Positions 1 through 9,347 of a stretch of 64,000 nucleotides of DNA are shown piece after piece. The translations under genes were made by a program, and so were the position numbers. The notes under the pieces were generated by a model that worked only from the letters and a program-made list of their open reading frames with translations, was not told the origin of the DNA and did not search any database. This stretch comes from Ureibacillus yapensis. GTDB taxonomy: Bacteria; Bacillota; Bacilli; Bacillales_A; Planococcaceae. The stretch's first letter is position 1. Each line of letters opens with the position of its first letter. Where the stretch lies: contig NZ_QWEI01000003.1 in assembly GCF_003515775.1 (NCBI RefSeq), forward strand, positions 274,881 through 338,880, read 5' to 3'.

Positions 1-15
1 TTTAGGGGGATTTTT

Positions 16-477
16 ATGAGTGAATTGATTAAAATGCAATACGCAAAAACAAGACAAAACTTAACGAAAGTGTTGGAAGACGTTTCGCCTGAAGTGCTTG
101 AGAGAATACCAGCTGGCTTTAATAATAATATTCATTGGCAAGTGGGCCATATTCTTGTTGCGGCCGAGCTATTTATGTTTTATGGGCAAAATAATTTACC
201 GCCGCAGTATAACGAATATTTCAAATCAGGTTCAAAACCTGCCGAGTGGGCTGGAGAAGTTCCTTCGATTTCATCTATATTAGAACTTTTGAATGAACAG
301 CTTGAGCGAATCAACGCTCTTCCGGAAGAAGCGTTTACGGTTGAATTGCCGGAACCATTCATCGGCAATAAGAATACAGGTGAATTAGCTGCATTTGGTG
401 CATTCCATGAAGCTTTGCATTTAGGCCAGATTCAAATGCTGAAACGTTTCATTTTAGCTTCTGAAGCTGCACAATAA
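16..477 (+). CDS. DinB superfamily protein
   Basis: A 153-residue protein of the DinB/YfiT-like four-helix-bundle family. These proteins usually carry a three-histidine metal site and include thiol-S-transferases, but many have no known reaction. Here the likely ligands are H45 (in the HWQVGH stretch), H131 and H135 (FHEALH near the C-terminus), which is the normal spacing. A strong ribosome site (AGGGGGA) lies 6-7 nt before the ATG, so the start is secure even though the gene sits at the window edge. It is followed by a rho-independent terminator and stands convergent to the serine acetyltransferase gene, so it is probably the last or only gene of its transcript. The substrate cannot be predicted. 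Confidence 0.8.
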   Translation: MSELIKMQYAKTRQNLTKVLEDVSPEVLERIPAGFNNNIHWQVGHILVAAELFMFYGQNNLPPQYNEYFKSGSKPAEWAGEVPSISSILELLNEQLERINALPEEAFTVELPEPFIGNKNTGELAAFGAFHEALHLGQIQMLKRFILASEAAQ

Positions 478-531
478 ATATGATAGTAAATATGTTTTGT
501 CCTCCTTTACGGGACTAACAACTCCAAAAAG

Positions 532-570
532 CGCAAGAATAATGAATACTGTTATTCTTGCGTTTTAGTT
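532..570 (+). terminator. Terminator of the DinB gene
   Basis: An 11-bp perfect stem (532-542 with 552-562) around a 9-nt loop is followed by TTTTAGTTTT. It lies 55 nt after the DinB stop codon. Confidence 0.8.
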
Positions 571-610
571 TTCCTTAATAAAGGCAGATTTCTTCCTTCA
601 TTTCTCATAA

Positions 611-645
611 AAAAACAAGTGAAGATTCTCTCCACTTGTTTTTTT
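611..645 (-). terminator. Terminator of the serine acetyltransferase gene
   Basis: AACAAGTG (614-621) pairs with CACTTGTT (633-640); flanking A and T runs make it usable from both strands. It is 13 nt beyond the stop of the minus-strand gene. Confidence 0.75.
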
Positions 646-657
646 ATATTGATTGAA

Positions 658-1563
658 TTATAATTGGCCATTCTTGATATTTGGGGATGGCTGTGTTTGG
701 TATACTCTTGAATTTGCTGGCACCGATTGCGTTAACCAGATATTCCCTCCGATTACGGAGTTTTGGCCAATTGTTGTGTCTCCGCCAAGAATCGTTGCAC
801 CTGAATAAATGACAACATTATCTTCAATGTTCGGATGGCGTTTAATGCCTTTAATCGGATTGCCGTGTTCATCCAGCGGGAAACTTTTAGCTCCCAAAGT
901 AACACCTTGATAGATTTTCACATTTCTGCCAATCGTACAAGTTTCACCAATTACGACGCCCGTCCCATGGTCAATAAAGAAATATTCCCCTATTGACGCA
1001 CCAGGGTGGATATCAATTCCTGTCAATCGGTGGGCATATTCCGACATAATGCGCGGAATAATCGGCACTCCTGCTTTGTATAATTCATGCGCAATTCTAT
1101 GAATCGTAATGGATTGAATGGAAGGATAACTCAACAGGATTTCTTCCAATGATGTTGTTGCCGGGTCTCCGTTGTAGGCTGCACGAATATCCGTTTGGAT
1201 TACTCTGCGGATTTCAGGCAGCTTTTTAATCAAGTCAATCACGATTAAATCCGCTTTTTCTTTTGCTTCGTCTTCGTGAATCGAAGAATCATTGATTAGT
1301 ACTTTTTCAATTAGTTCTTTTAAATTGATGGCAGATGTTCTTAATTTGTTTCCGATGGAGATATTAATGCGCGTTTCCACATTTGAGTATTTATCACATA
1401 AGCACGGAAATAATGCGGATCGGAAATCTTTTATTAAAGAGTATATGGATTCTTGTCCTTCAAAACCGATTGTTTTATCAATTGAAAAATGCTCTCTATG
1501 TATTTCTTCCAGTGATTGTGAAATGGTAGGTATTTCACTATTGAGCCAATCGTTTAATTTCAT
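658..1563 (-). CDS. Serine O-acetyltransferase (CysE/EpsC type)
   Basis: Transfers acetyl from acetyl-CoA to L-serine to give O-acetylserine, the precursor for cysteine synthesis in the cytoplasm. The C-terminal third is a left-handed beta-helix of hexapeptide repeats (IHPGASIG, IGETCTIG, VVIYSGATILGG), with the conserved catalytic-type histidine in FFIDHGTGVVIGE. The N-terminal half is helical. The length of about 301 residues matches the longer EpsC-like form rather than the roughly 217-residue B. subtilis CysE. I chose the ATG at 1563 because AAGGGGGAAGT sits 5-6 nt before it; an upstream in-frame ATG at 1587 has no ribosome site. It stands alone, not beside cysS or a cysteine synthase. 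No T-box leader is visible. Confidence 0.85.
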   Translation of the reverse strand: MKLNDWLNSEIPTISQSLEEIHREHFSIDKTIGFEGQESIYSLIKDFRSALFPCLCDKYSNVETRINISIGNKLRTSAINLKELIEKVLINDSSIHEDEAKEKADLIVIDLIKKLPEIRRVIQTDIRAAYNGDPATTSLEEILLSYPSIQSITIHRIAHELYKAGVPIIPRIMSEYAHRLTGIDIHPGASIGEYFFIDHGTGVVIGETCTIGRNVKIYQGVTLGAKSFPLDEHGNPIKGIKRHPNIEDNVVIYSGATILGGDTTIGQNSVIGGNIWLTQSVPANSRVYQTQPSPNIKNGQL

Positions 1564-1718
1564 TATAACTTCCCCCTTAAAGATCATAAAAGCAGCTCGT
1601 ACTTATTTGTATTTTTGCTGCCTATGTTTCACTTACTCTATTTTAACATCTTTTGAATTTATTTAAATAGCGTAAAAATTTTTACTTCAATCGCTCTTAT
1701 ACCTTAAGCAATACCTAT

Positions 1719-1946
1719 TTACAATACTGTGACTTGCTCTTGTTCTACTTTCAGATAGATGACAAGTTCCTGGCGATATACACTTTCCTCCAGATAATGA
1801 TCGAGTGTATGGAAATCGTATTTAAAACTGCCAAAAGGAAATGTAACATTTGCGCCTTTGACTGCTGCAAGCAAACCTGCCACATCGTCTGAGACCATTT
1901 CCAATAATTCTTCTCCCGTAGCTGTTAAAACAAAAACTACATTCAT
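1719..1946 (-). CDS. Small conserved hypothetical protein
   Basis: A protein of about 75 residues with no family that I recognise. It is mildly acidic, has no membrane segment or signal peptide, and alternates short beta-like stretches (VVFVLTATG, ELVIYLKVEQEQVTVL). The ribosome site GAGGGGGAG abuts a first ATG at 1952 and lies 6 nt before a second ATG at 1946, so the second is the likelier start. It is transcribed on its own between the aspartokinase and serine acetyltransferase genes. A link to sulfur or amino-acid metabolism is suggested only by position. Confidence 0.6.
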   Translation of the reverse strand: MNVVFVLTATGEELLEMVSDDVAGLLAAVKGANVTFPFGSFKYDFHTLDHYLEESVYRQELVIYLKVEQEQVTVL

Positions 1947-2096
1947 CTTCATCTCCCCCTCTTGTTTACCTAATGTTGGGCATTTCCTTTAACTTGGTTT
2001 GATTTTCAACAACCTATGAAACTGGTCATTTTTCGCCACCACGTCGGATTGTTCTACCTCAATTATAGTAGTTGAAATTTTTAGATTAAGAAAGCA

Positions 2097-2129
2097 AAAG
2101 GTTCTACAGATTGTCTCTGTAGAACCTTT
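2097..2129 (-). terminator. Terminator of the aspartokinase gene
   Basis: A 14-bp perfect stem (2097-2110 with 2116-2129) with a 5-nt loop, followed on the minus strand by TTTTGCTTTC, lies 19 nt after the stop codon. Confidence 0.85.
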
Positions 2130-2147
2130 AAAATAGCCTGTTCACTT

Positions 2148-3512
2148 CTAGCCTATTGTGATGGGCGCAAAAAATTCATCGTATAATGCACGCAGGATTT
2201 GGTTTTCAGTTTGTGAAAGAACGCCAAATACCAGGCTTACTTCCGAAGATCCTTGATTAATCATTTCGATGTTGGCACCAGTTCTTGAGATGGCAGATGC
2301 TGCACGCGCTGCAAGGCCAGTGTTGTTGCGCATACCTTCTCCAACAATAACAATCATGGAGATTCCATGGCGGAAGTATACATCATCTGCATGCAATTCT
2401 TCTTTCACTCGTTTAATAATACGAGCTTCTTTTTCGTCCGTTAACTGAGTGGAACGGATAATAACAGAAATATCGTCCAATCCTGAAGGCGTATGTTCGT
2501 AAGAAATTTTTTCTTCTTCAATAATCTGCAGAAGTTTACGCCCAAATCCAATTTCACGATTCATCAAATATTTGGAAACGTAAAGAATGGAAAAGCCGCT
2601 ATCAGCAGAAATACCTGTTACCGGATGACTGCCTGCCAAAGAACGAGTTGGGAGAATCTTAGTTCCTGGAGCAGATGGATTATTTGTATTTTTGACATTG
2701 ACCGGAATTCCTAATTTGTATACCGGCATTAACGCTTCATCGTGGAAAACAGAGAAGCCGGAGTATGATAACTCGCGCATTTCCCGATAAGTGATTTCCG
2801 AGATGCCTACCGGATCATTGACAACTTTTGGATTTGCCGAAAATACACAGTCAACATCCGTGAAGTTTTCATATAGATCGGCTTTAACACTTGCCGCTAA
2901 AATCGAGCCAGTAATATCTGATCCGCCGCGATCGAATGTACGCAGCACCCCATCCTTTGTATAACCAAAGAATCCAGGATATACGACAATTTCCTCGCCC
3001 TTAGCCAAATCCTTTAAATTTTCATATGTTTCAGGAAGGGCATAAGTGCGCTCCGGTGGGTCATTCAACACGAGCCCATCTTTCGGGCTGACATATTTTG
3101 CAGGTACTCCGATTGAATTGAAATATTCTGCAACTAATTTTGCGTTATTGTCTTCACCGCTTGCTTTTAAATTATCTATAAATAAATTTTTATTTGATTG
3201 ATCAGAGTCGATTCGTTCTTGCAAATCTTTTGCAATTACATCACAAATCTCGTGATTTAGCCCAAGGTCGGCTGCTATTTCCTTAAACCGATTGACAACA
3301 CGGTCTCTTTTTTGCTCAATATCCCCGTTGTTCAGTACTGCATCTGCCAATTCGATTAAAAGGTCCGTTACTTTAATATCATCGCTAAAACGTTTGCCAG
3401 GAGCGGAGACCACAACAATCTTTCTTTGTGGATTAGCTTTCACAATATTCGCTACTTTTTTAATTTGTTCTGCGCTAGCAACGGAAGTACCGCCAAATTT
3501 ACAAACTATCAT
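2148..3512 (-). CDS. yclM: Aspartate kinase III (YclM/ThrD type)
   Basis: Phosphorylates aspartate, the first step to lysine, threonine, methionine and diaminopimelate. The kinase domain begins with KFGGTSVA at residues 5-12 and continues through the conserved GGSDITGS near residue 200. The C-terminal 150 residues hold two ACT-like regulatory segments (IGFGRKLLQIIEEEK and ISMIVIVGEGMRN). The 454-residue length equals that of B. subtilis YclM, the isozyme inhibited jointly by lysine and threonine. It is a single-gene transcript with its own terminator. The 440-nt upstream region shows no recognisable lysine riboswitch. Confidence 0.9.
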   Translation of the reverse strand: MIVCKFGGTSVASAEQIKKVANIVKANPQRKIVVVSAPGKRFSDDIKVTDLLIELADAVLNNGDIEQKRDRVVNRFKEIAADLGLNHEICDVIAKDLQERIDSDQSNKNLFIDNLKASGEDNNAKLVAEYFNSIGVPAKYVSPKDGLVLNDPPERTYALPETYENLKDLAKGEEIVVYPGFFGYTKDGVLRTFDRGGSDITGSILAASVKADLYENFTDVDCVFSANPKVVNDPVGISEITYREMRELSYSGFSVFHDEALMPVYKLGIPVNVKNTNNPSAPGTKILPTRSLAGSHPVTGISADSGFSILYVSKYLMNREIGFGRKLLQIIEEEKISYEHTPSGLDDISVIIRSTQLTDEKEARIIKRVKEELHADDVYFRHGISMIVIVGEGMRNNTGLAARAASAISRTGANIEMINQGSSEVSLVFGVLSQTENQILRALYDEFFAPITIG

Positions 3513-3814
3513 ATCACCAAATCCTTACTATTTCATATTGTTGTATTTCCCGAAAAAACATTTGATTGTTCACAGTGTACAAATTTTACAATCTTACGTC
3601 AAGTATATTTATAGAAATCATTGATAAATTACCTTAAAAAGCCAGACTTTAAACAATTGATTATTCATCTTAAATGAAATAAATTTTAAAATTAATCAAT
3701 TTATTATATGTAAATTCTTAATTATAAAAAGCATAATTGCCTAATTCTTTTAAACTCGAAGTATAACGAAATAAAAAATTTTTTCAAAATAATGATTTTA
3801 ATTGAAAAGAAAAC

Positions 3815-3843
3815 CGTGTGCATCGTTGCAAACGATGCACACG
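3815..3843 (-). terminator. Terminator of the mnx operon
   Basis: A very strong 13-bp perfect stem (3815-3827 with 3831-3843) with a GCA loop; the minus strand continues with GTTTTCTTTT. It ends the transcript that contains mnxEFG. The rest of 3513-3951 is AT-rich with no other feature seen. Confidence 0.85.
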
Positions 3844-3951
3844 ATTTACCATAATCGTTTACATTGACACGAACCTATTTATTTCGTCAATTTATTATAT
3901 ACTATCTATAGTAATTAGCAAGACACAATAATTGTTATTTGTAAACAGAGC

Positions 3952-4788
3952 TTATTTCAAATCAAAAACTTTGAAATAACAAATATCATTTAAATTCACT
4001 TGTTGTTTTTCACACTTATTTAAAATCGTGACATGGTTTTCTTCTACCTCTGTAAGCAATCCTTTCATTTTCCCTTCATTTGAGAAAATAAGGATGTCTT
4101 CCCCAACAAATTGTTTTAGTTGTCTGAAGAGGAATATGCCAAAAAATAAGTTGATGAAATCGGGATGTTTCGATACGAACTCTCCAAAATTAAATGCAAG
4201 CTGGCGTCTTAAGTGTTTGTCGGCGTCAATGAACTCGGGCTCGGATTCAACCCCTTCAGTATGAGCATGCTTTTTAATATTAAGGAGTTTTTTAAATGGG
4301 ATGAACACTGTCGAACCAACTTGATTTAATTGAACAAAATCTCTTCCTGCAGTCGCAAGTTTGCCTTCAAGCCATATCGATCTCACCATTTCACAATCAT
4401 CTTCTTTAATCTTGAACAAGTCATCATCATGTGTTTCTTCATCTAGTTGCATTTCTTCTTCACTTAAAGATATTTCTTCTACGTTTTCATGAAAATCGCA
4501 TTCACATAATACTTCCGCTAAAACGATCATGCCACTCAATTCAAGAAGATGAAGTTGCAATTGCCTTCTATTATTATTGTCGGGCTGGGAACCTAAAGAA
4601 CGCAGAAGATCATTGGCCTCTTCAATTTCAGCTTGAAATTCATCCAAACTTTCTTGATCTCGCGGACTATTTGGGGAAGCAAACCTGCGTGTAGGGATTT
4701 TATCCTGACATAAAAAAGGTGAACCAAATAAATCTACAGCTAAAGGACAACAACAAGGAGTATGGTGACAAGTTACACATCTTCGCAT
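3952..4788 (-). CDS. Cys-rich coat-like protein coupled to mnxG
   Basis: A 278-residue protein with no firm family. The N-terminus is rich in possible metal ligands: C4, C7, H8, H9, C12, C13, C14. A helical acidic middle follows (about 50-125). Then come two short beta-rich units: one containing GRDFVQL and FIPFKKL (about 140-170), and one near the C-terminus containing VGEDILIF, VEENHVTIL and LNDICYFK. The first unit is the same motif seen in the 246-residue protein at 9348-10088 and resembles the small beta-barrel of CotB-type coat proteins. Its start overlaps the end of mnxG by 16 nt, so translation is coupled. I infer a coat or accessory role in copper or manganese handling. Confidence 0.7.
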   Translation of the reverse strand: MRRCVTCHHTPCCCPLAVDLFGSPFLCQDKIPTRRFASPNSPRDQESLDEFQAEIEEANDLLRSLGSQPDNNNRRQLQLHLLELSGMIVLAEVLCECDFHENVEEISLSEEEMQLDEETHDDDLFKIKEDDCEMVRSIWLEGKLATAGRDFVQLNQVGSTVFIPFKKLLNIKKHAHTEGVESEPEFIDADKHLRRQLAFNFGEFVSKHPDFINLFFGIFLFRQLKQFVGEDILIFSNEGKMKGLLTEVEENHVTILNKCEKQQVNLNDICYFKVFDLK

Positions 4789-7700
4789 GGGAACTCACCT
4801 TCAATCTGTTCTATTGGCTCATTGAGGATCTTTCCTTTAACAATTGCTTTAATGGTACGTCGCCTGTTGAGCAACTCTCTTCTTTGTTTTGGTATAGCAT
4901 CCTTCAGAATATGACGTCCATTTTTTACCGCGTGCATTTTCAATGGCGCCAACTTTTGCCGTTTGTTTTTAAGAACACGCAGAATCCCCCATAAACCAAG
5001 TTCAATATCCCATCGAATATTTCCTGATCGGTACATATAATCACCTGGTCGATTAAAGAAGCCACCCGCTCCATAAAATAGTTGCATATTGGCATTTGCG
5101 CCTACTGTTAGATGGTCTACTTCAGAATCAATCGATGAGTTGATATCATCTTTACTGCGGAAAAATTTGTGGCCGTGTATTACAAATGAATGTGCCCTTG
5201 CTCTATCCGCCGGGAAAGTAATTCTCATAGTAATCGGATCCCCGGGATATGCCAAAAATAACGGTGTGCTCGGATCTCCAAATACTTTTGTGCTAAAGAC
5301 TTTATGCACTTCTTTAAATCGGTTAATTCGATTTCTAAATGGTTCGTATCGATAATTAAACCCTCTGGAGCCTTGGTCTTCAAAATCTGCCAACTCATCT
5401 TCTTCATCGTCTTCAAACAACACTTGTGGATCTATAATGAGGTTACCGTTTTTGTCTACTAACCTTACACCATCATGCATAAGAAGACAAAACTCTCTAA
5501 ATTCCGGCAATATTGGGTTGGAAATGATAACTTGGCTTCCTGTCTGCACCTTTTCTCTCGTCTTGGCATCTAAATATTTCGAGCCAATTGCTTCCGCAAT
5601 AATCATTCCGAATGCTCCGTGGTGACGATGGTTGCGAACATCTGCCATGTCCCAAAGGTTAGCTGTACCGAATCTTTGGTCAATATACCAATGATAGGTT
5701 ATAGATTCACCCGGTCCAATCGTTTGGTCAAAATTGAAGCCTACTGTTGCGCCATCTGAATGTCTTACATCATATTCTACTAATTGCGCGTGCATGGAGA
5801 TTCGGTTCGATGGTGGGAAAAATGCCTCAACTGGCACCTCGGGATAACCATGGAGGCCATCATGATGATTTTCTCCTGTCAAACAGTTTGTTAACGTTAC
5901 TTCCACATATTCACCAACATTTGCACGGATAATTAATGGTTCTGGATTTTTCTTCCCACATAAAATGTCTTCAACATCTTCTTTTAATGCAAACACAATT
6001 CCATGTGGGTCGTGATCGCCATCTTCATGGTAGATAATCTTCGTATTGATGGCTGCAACATCATATTTTCTAACTTTTGCACCCTTTGGGTAGCTAATTT
6101 TATCCGCTATAGCCATCGGTGGCTTTTTACCTGTTTTTTTCGGTAGTGGTTCATCTCTCCAACAAATATCATCCAATCGATCAGGCAAAGGCAATAAATG
6201 ATCGACTCTTTTTTCAAAAGTACGGAAGATTCCCCAATTCCCTAACCAAATATCGTCTATTGAGCCAAAATGATAGAGCATATCAAAGTCGCCTTTGCCT
6301 TCTATAGCGAATTCTTGTGTGAAAGATTCGGCAATCACAAGATGTTTCTGCTGATCTAATTCAGAATCTAAATCTCCCCGTTCTCGATTCCATCTTTGCC
6401 TATGGAGATTAAAACTATGAGATTCTTCATGAGATCCTTGTATTAATCGGACTCGTACCGGATCTCCGTTATAAGTTTCCAGCATTGGAGTAACCGGATC
6501 ACCATGTACCCATGAGCTAAACACATAGGCAGGATCGCATTCCGGTTCTTTCAGTCTAAATTGAAGCGGTTCACTCCGATAATTAATGCCCATTACTCCA
6601 GGATCATCTGGTGAACCAGGGAACGGTGGTGGATTTAAAGGATTTCCATCTTTATCAAACAACAAGGCAAAATCATGAACTAATAAATTTATTTCCCTGA
6701 AATCAGGAATGATTGGATTAACAATCATTGCTTGAGTCCCTGCACGAACTTCTTCACCTGTATAAGGATCAAAATATTGAGAGCCTCTTGCTTCAATATT
6801 AATGCTTGCAAATACACCATGCAGTTGATGTTCATTGGCAAATAAATGATCATGGAAGAAGGTTGATTTCAGCTCCACATCTGCAAACCATTGATATTCA
6901 ATCGTCTCACCCGGTAACACAGAAGAATCATAGTTCCAGCCTACATTTGCCCCGTCTGCTACAAGCACATCAAACTTAACGAAATGAACATGCATTCCGG
7001 CTTCATAAGTTCTATTAACTAATTGAAACGCATTTCCTCCGATTGTTTCAGGCAGCTTATTTGTGAATCTGAAACGTATTGCCTCCCCTGCATTGGCTCT
7101 AATTACAAGAGGTTCTGGTTTTTTACGGCCAGAAAGAATAGCCTCTTCATCTTCAGCTAAAACGTAAAGTCTTCCTTCTGGATCGTGCCAACCTTCTTTA
7201 TTATAGATAATTGGCATTTGTATCAAAGAGACGTCAAAAAATCGAACTGGTGTATCTTCTTTTGCCGGATTAACAAAAACCGCTCCGGGAACAGCATTTT
7301 TGGCAAAAGCATTTTGCTCAATCTCCGTTGGTTCCCTGCCATTTTCAATGCCAAGTGGCGGTCTAGGTGCCTTAAAGCCTGGGATACCCGGAATAAAGTT
7401 AGGAAACCCTGGTTTTTCAGGTGTCGGTCTTGGCGGTAGAGGTCTGTCCGGTAGTGGTTGAAGTGCTTTAATTTGCACGCCATTTGGGTAACACATACTG
7501 CCATCTTGCAATGTATCAAAATTACGTTGCAACCCCCACATCCCTTCACCAAAATGGGGATAAAGATGACAATGTATGATCGCATCTCCAATTGCTCCAT
7601 GTAGGCTTCCTGCTCCATATGCAGGAGAAATGGTATATTGAGTTTGTGGCGATATTGCTTGCACATCGAGAATTTCAGAATCCGAGTCAGTTGGTTCGAA

Positions 7701-8570
7701 TAACCATTGATGCACATGATAGTGGAAAGAATGGGTTTCTTTTGTCCCGCCATGTACGAGGCGAATTTTAATCGGATCCCCAATATATGCGCGCAAAATT
7801 GGTGTATCCGGGTCACCAAATACCCACGAATCATGATGGACCTCTTCTCCTTCACAATCTGGGCAAACAACGCCTTCATGCATCAGTCGCAATCTATTTC
7901 TCATAGGTTCTGAACGGTAATTTATAAGATGAGTTGCTTCCGGCTGCAGTGTATGTGGACTAATCGGTTTCTGCCCTGTTAAATCATCCACTTCCATTTC
8001 ATCATGGAAGAACCAACCGAACTCTCTAAAGGATGGCAACAAAGGATTATGAACATCCGCAAAATTCCCGCTATTGATTGGTTTTCCCGTTATTGGGTCA
8101 GTCCACCATGAGCCTCTTGGTTCGACAAATAATGCACCAAAAAGCCCGTGGACATTGCTTCCCTTTTCACTCGATAATGGATTTCCTAAATCGGAGAAGA
8201 AATGAATGCCTTCATGATCTACTTTCCATTTGTAGATAATCGCTTTTCCTTTAGGAATAGTCGTGTCTGGATTTAACCCTACAAATGCTCCATCTGAAGT
8301 AAAAACATCATATTCCGCATTTTGGATATGCATACCAGTATTAAATGGAAGCTGATTTTCAAAAAGAACTTCAATTTCGTCGCCCACATTTGCACGGATC
8401 ACTAATGGTTCGACTAAATCAACAGTAGAAAACGGGTTTAACTTTACTTTCTCTTTAACAACATCTTCATTTTCTTTTAAAACATACATCATACCATCTG
8501 GATCATGATCGCCAAATCGATTCACCACGATTCTAATTGGAATTGCAACAACATGAAATTTCCTAAGCAT
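4773..8570 (-). CDS. mnxG: Giant multicopper oxidase, manganese oxidase MnxG type
   Basis: About 1265 residues in six cupredoxin-like domains arranged as three pairs, each pair opening with a similar block (IVVNRFGDHDPDGMMYVL; PIIYNKEGWHDPEGRLYVL; KIIYHEDGDHDPHGIVFAL). In longest-frame numbering, domain 2 holds HSFHYHVH (283-290) and the type 1/type 3 copper motif HCHLYPHFGEGM (336-347). Domain 3 holds HVH (530-532) and FHDH (575-578). The last two domains keep only scattered histidines. A proline-rich linker lies near 375-410. Size, domain count and small partner genes match MnxG of marine Bacillus spores, which oxidises Mn(II) to MnO2 on the exosporium. Start: ATG at 8570, 9 nt after AAGGA and overlapping mnxF by 8 nt. 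Another copper-oxidase substrate is possible. Confidence 0.85.
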   Translation of the reverse strand: MLRKFHVVAIPIRIVVNRFGDHDPDGMMYVLKENEDVVKEKVKLNPFSTVDLVEPLVIRANVGDEIEVLFENQLPFNTGMHIQNAEYDVFTSDGAFVGLNPDTTIPKGKAIIYKWKVDHEGIHFFSDLGNPLSSEKGSNVHGLFGALFVEPRGSWWTDPITGKPINSGNFADVHNPLLPSFREFGWFFHDEMEVDDLTGQKPISPHTLQPEATHLINYRSEPMRNRLRLMHEGVVCPDCEGEEVHHDSWVFGDPDTPILRAYIGDPIKIRLVHGGTKETHSFHYHVHQWLFEPTDSDSEILDVQAISPQTQYTISPAYGAGSLHGAIGDAIIHCHLYPHFGEGMWGLQRNFDTLQDGSMCYPNGVQIKALQPLPDRPLPPRPTPEKPGFPNFIPGIPGFKAPRPPLGIENGREPTEIEQNAFAKNAVPGAVFVNPAKEDTPVRFFDVSLIQMPIIYNKEGWHDPEGRLYVLAEDEEAILSGRKKPEPLVIRANAGEAIRFRFTNKLPETIGGNAFQLVNRTYEAGMHVHFVKFDVLVADGANVGWNYDSSVLPGETIEYQWFADVELKSTFFHDHLFANEHQLHGVFASINIEARGSQYFDPYTGEEVRAGTQAMIVNPIIPDFREINLLVHDFALLFDKDGNPLNPPPFPGSPDDPGVMGINYRSEPLQFRLKEPECDPAYVFSSWVHGDPVTPMLETYNGDPVRVRLIQGSHEESHSFNLHRQRWNRERGDLDSELDQQKHLVIAESFTQEFAIEGKGDFDMLYHFGSIDDIWLGNWGIFRTFEKRVDHLLPLPDRLDDICWRDEPLPKKTGKKPPMAIADKISYPKGAKVRKYDVAAINTKIIYHEDGDHDPHGIVFALKEDVEDILCGKKNPEPLIIRANVGEYVEVTLTNCLTGENHHDGLHGYPEVPVEAFFPPSNRISMHAQLVEYDVRHSDGATVGFNFDQTIGPGESITYHWYIDQRFGTANLWDMADVRNHRHHGAFGMIIAEAIGSKYLDAKTREKVQTGSQVIISNPILPEFREFCLLMHDGVRLVDKNGNLIIDPQVLFEDDEEDELADFEDQGSRGFNYRYEPFRNRINRFKEVHKVFSTKVFGDPSTPLFLAYPGDPITMRITFPADRARAHSFVIHGHKFFRSKDDINSSIDSEVDHLTVGANANMQLFYGAGGFFNRPGDYMYRSGNIRWDIELGLWGILRVLKNKRQKLAPLKMHAVKNGRHILKDAIPKQRRELLNRRRTIKAIVKGKILNEPIEQIEGEFPCEDV

Positions 8571-8880
8571 GATGACCATTCCTTATATCGGGAATAGGAC
8601 GATGATGATCTTTTTCGATATAAAATACTTCAATATCATCAATATGCACCCGGAATTCTTCCCCATCTAATTCAGTTACATTTGTTACTTCCGCGCAGAT
8701 AAACAAATAATCACTCTCAACTTTCTCAATTCTCCCAATAATTAAAAAAGGGAAAGGAAAAATTATGATCAGCGCTCTATTCCCTACATTTTCCCTAAAT
8801 TCCATCGTGACATCAAGTTCACGAATAGCATTTATATCCACTACTTGTTTTCCTGATTGATTCAGAAAATCATCCCTCAT
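8563..8880 (-). CDS. mnxF: MnxF-like small subunit of the Mn oxidase
   Basis: About 105 residues. In Mn-oxidising Bacillus, MnxE and MnxF form a ring of small copper-binding subunits with MnxG. This protein has a central beta-rich core (RALIIIFPFPFLIIGRIEKVESDYLFI, then VHIDDIEVFYIE) and a histidine-rich tail (DHHRP and GHHA) that could bind metal. The longest frame opens with GTG at 8889, but AAAGGG directly touches that codon; the ATG at 8880 has proper 8-nt spacing and is preferred. It sits between mnxE and mnxG with an 8-nt overlap with mnxG. The name rests on size, order and partner gene rather than on strong sequence recall. Confidence 0.7.
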   Translation of the reverse strand: MRDDFLNQSGKQVVDINAIRELDVTMEFRENVGNRALIIIFPFPFLIIGRIEKVESDYLFICAEVTNVTELDGEEFRVHIDDIEVFYIEKDHHRPIPDIRNGHHA

Positions 8881-8913
8881 AGAGTTCACCCTTTCTGTAG
8901 TTTTTTCATGTCT

Positions 8914-9201
8914 CTAAATAAGCGGAATTTGTCGATTCATATCAAATTCAGTGAACACTGCAATATGTTCAATTGGAAAACTTAAAGGTGTCGGAAAACG
9001 ATAAAATGGTGCGTTGTGCATTTTGATGATTACAGGATCTAATGTGATAAACCCATTTTGAACCTCCGTAACTACACCAGTGAAAATTGGACGAAAAGTT
9101 TGGCCTAAAAGATTTAATTGTTTACTTTCCGTTACGAGTAATACCGATTTATTCAATACGTCAAGGAACAATCTATTTTCAGGGAGAATATTCTCTTCCA
9201 C
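8914..9201 (-). CDS. mnxE: MnxE-like small subunit of the Mn oxidase
   Basis: A 95-residue protein starting at GTG, 9 nt after a perfect AGGAGG. It has the same beta-strand pattern as MnxF and as the C-terminal parts of the larger neighbours: SVLLVTE, FTGVVTEVQNGFITL, then FPIEHIAVF. Histidines in KMHNAPF and IEHIAVF are possible copper ligands. It is followed after 33 nt by mnxF and then mnxG, the same order as in the mnx operon of Bacillus sp. SG-1. It has no signal peptide, which fits a protein made in the mother cell and assembled on the spore. Confidence 0.68.
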   Translation of the reverse strand: MEENILPENRLFLDVLNKSVLLVTESKQLNLLGQTFRPIFTGVVTEVQNGFITLDPVIIKMHNAPFYRFPTPLSFPIEHIAVFTEFDMNRQIPLI

Positions 9202-9233
9202 TACTTATCACCTCCTACTTTTTTAGTCATAAT

Positions 9234-9242
9234 TAGTTTATG
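9234..9242 (-). promoter_or_regulatory. Possible sigma-K type -10 box before mnxE
   Basis: The minus strand reads CATAAACTA, which fits the sigma-K -10 pattern CATANNNTA, 33 nt upstream of the mnxE start codon. The -35 AC element is not clear, so this is only suggestive of late mother-cell control. Confidence 0.35.
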
Positions 9243-9347
9243 GAACTATAATTTATTTACATAATCAAACACACAATTTTCCAGTAATTTAACAATTATT
9301 TTCCAAAAAATATATTTCTATTGAAAATTCCGCTTTTAAAAAAGCAG

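Noticed and set aside
1564..1718. T-box or S-box leader before the serine acetyltransferase
   Set aside because: The upstream space is about 155 nt and lacks the T-box sequence and a terminator hairpin.
3513..3951. Lysine riboswitch before aspartokinase
   Set aside because: None of the conserved L-box sequence or pairing pattern could be found; only a terminator of the neighbouring operon is present.
7223..7879. 218-codon frame inside mnxG on the same strand
   Set aside because: It is a shifted frame of the oxidase and lacks any domain; the mnxG frame is clearly the coding one.
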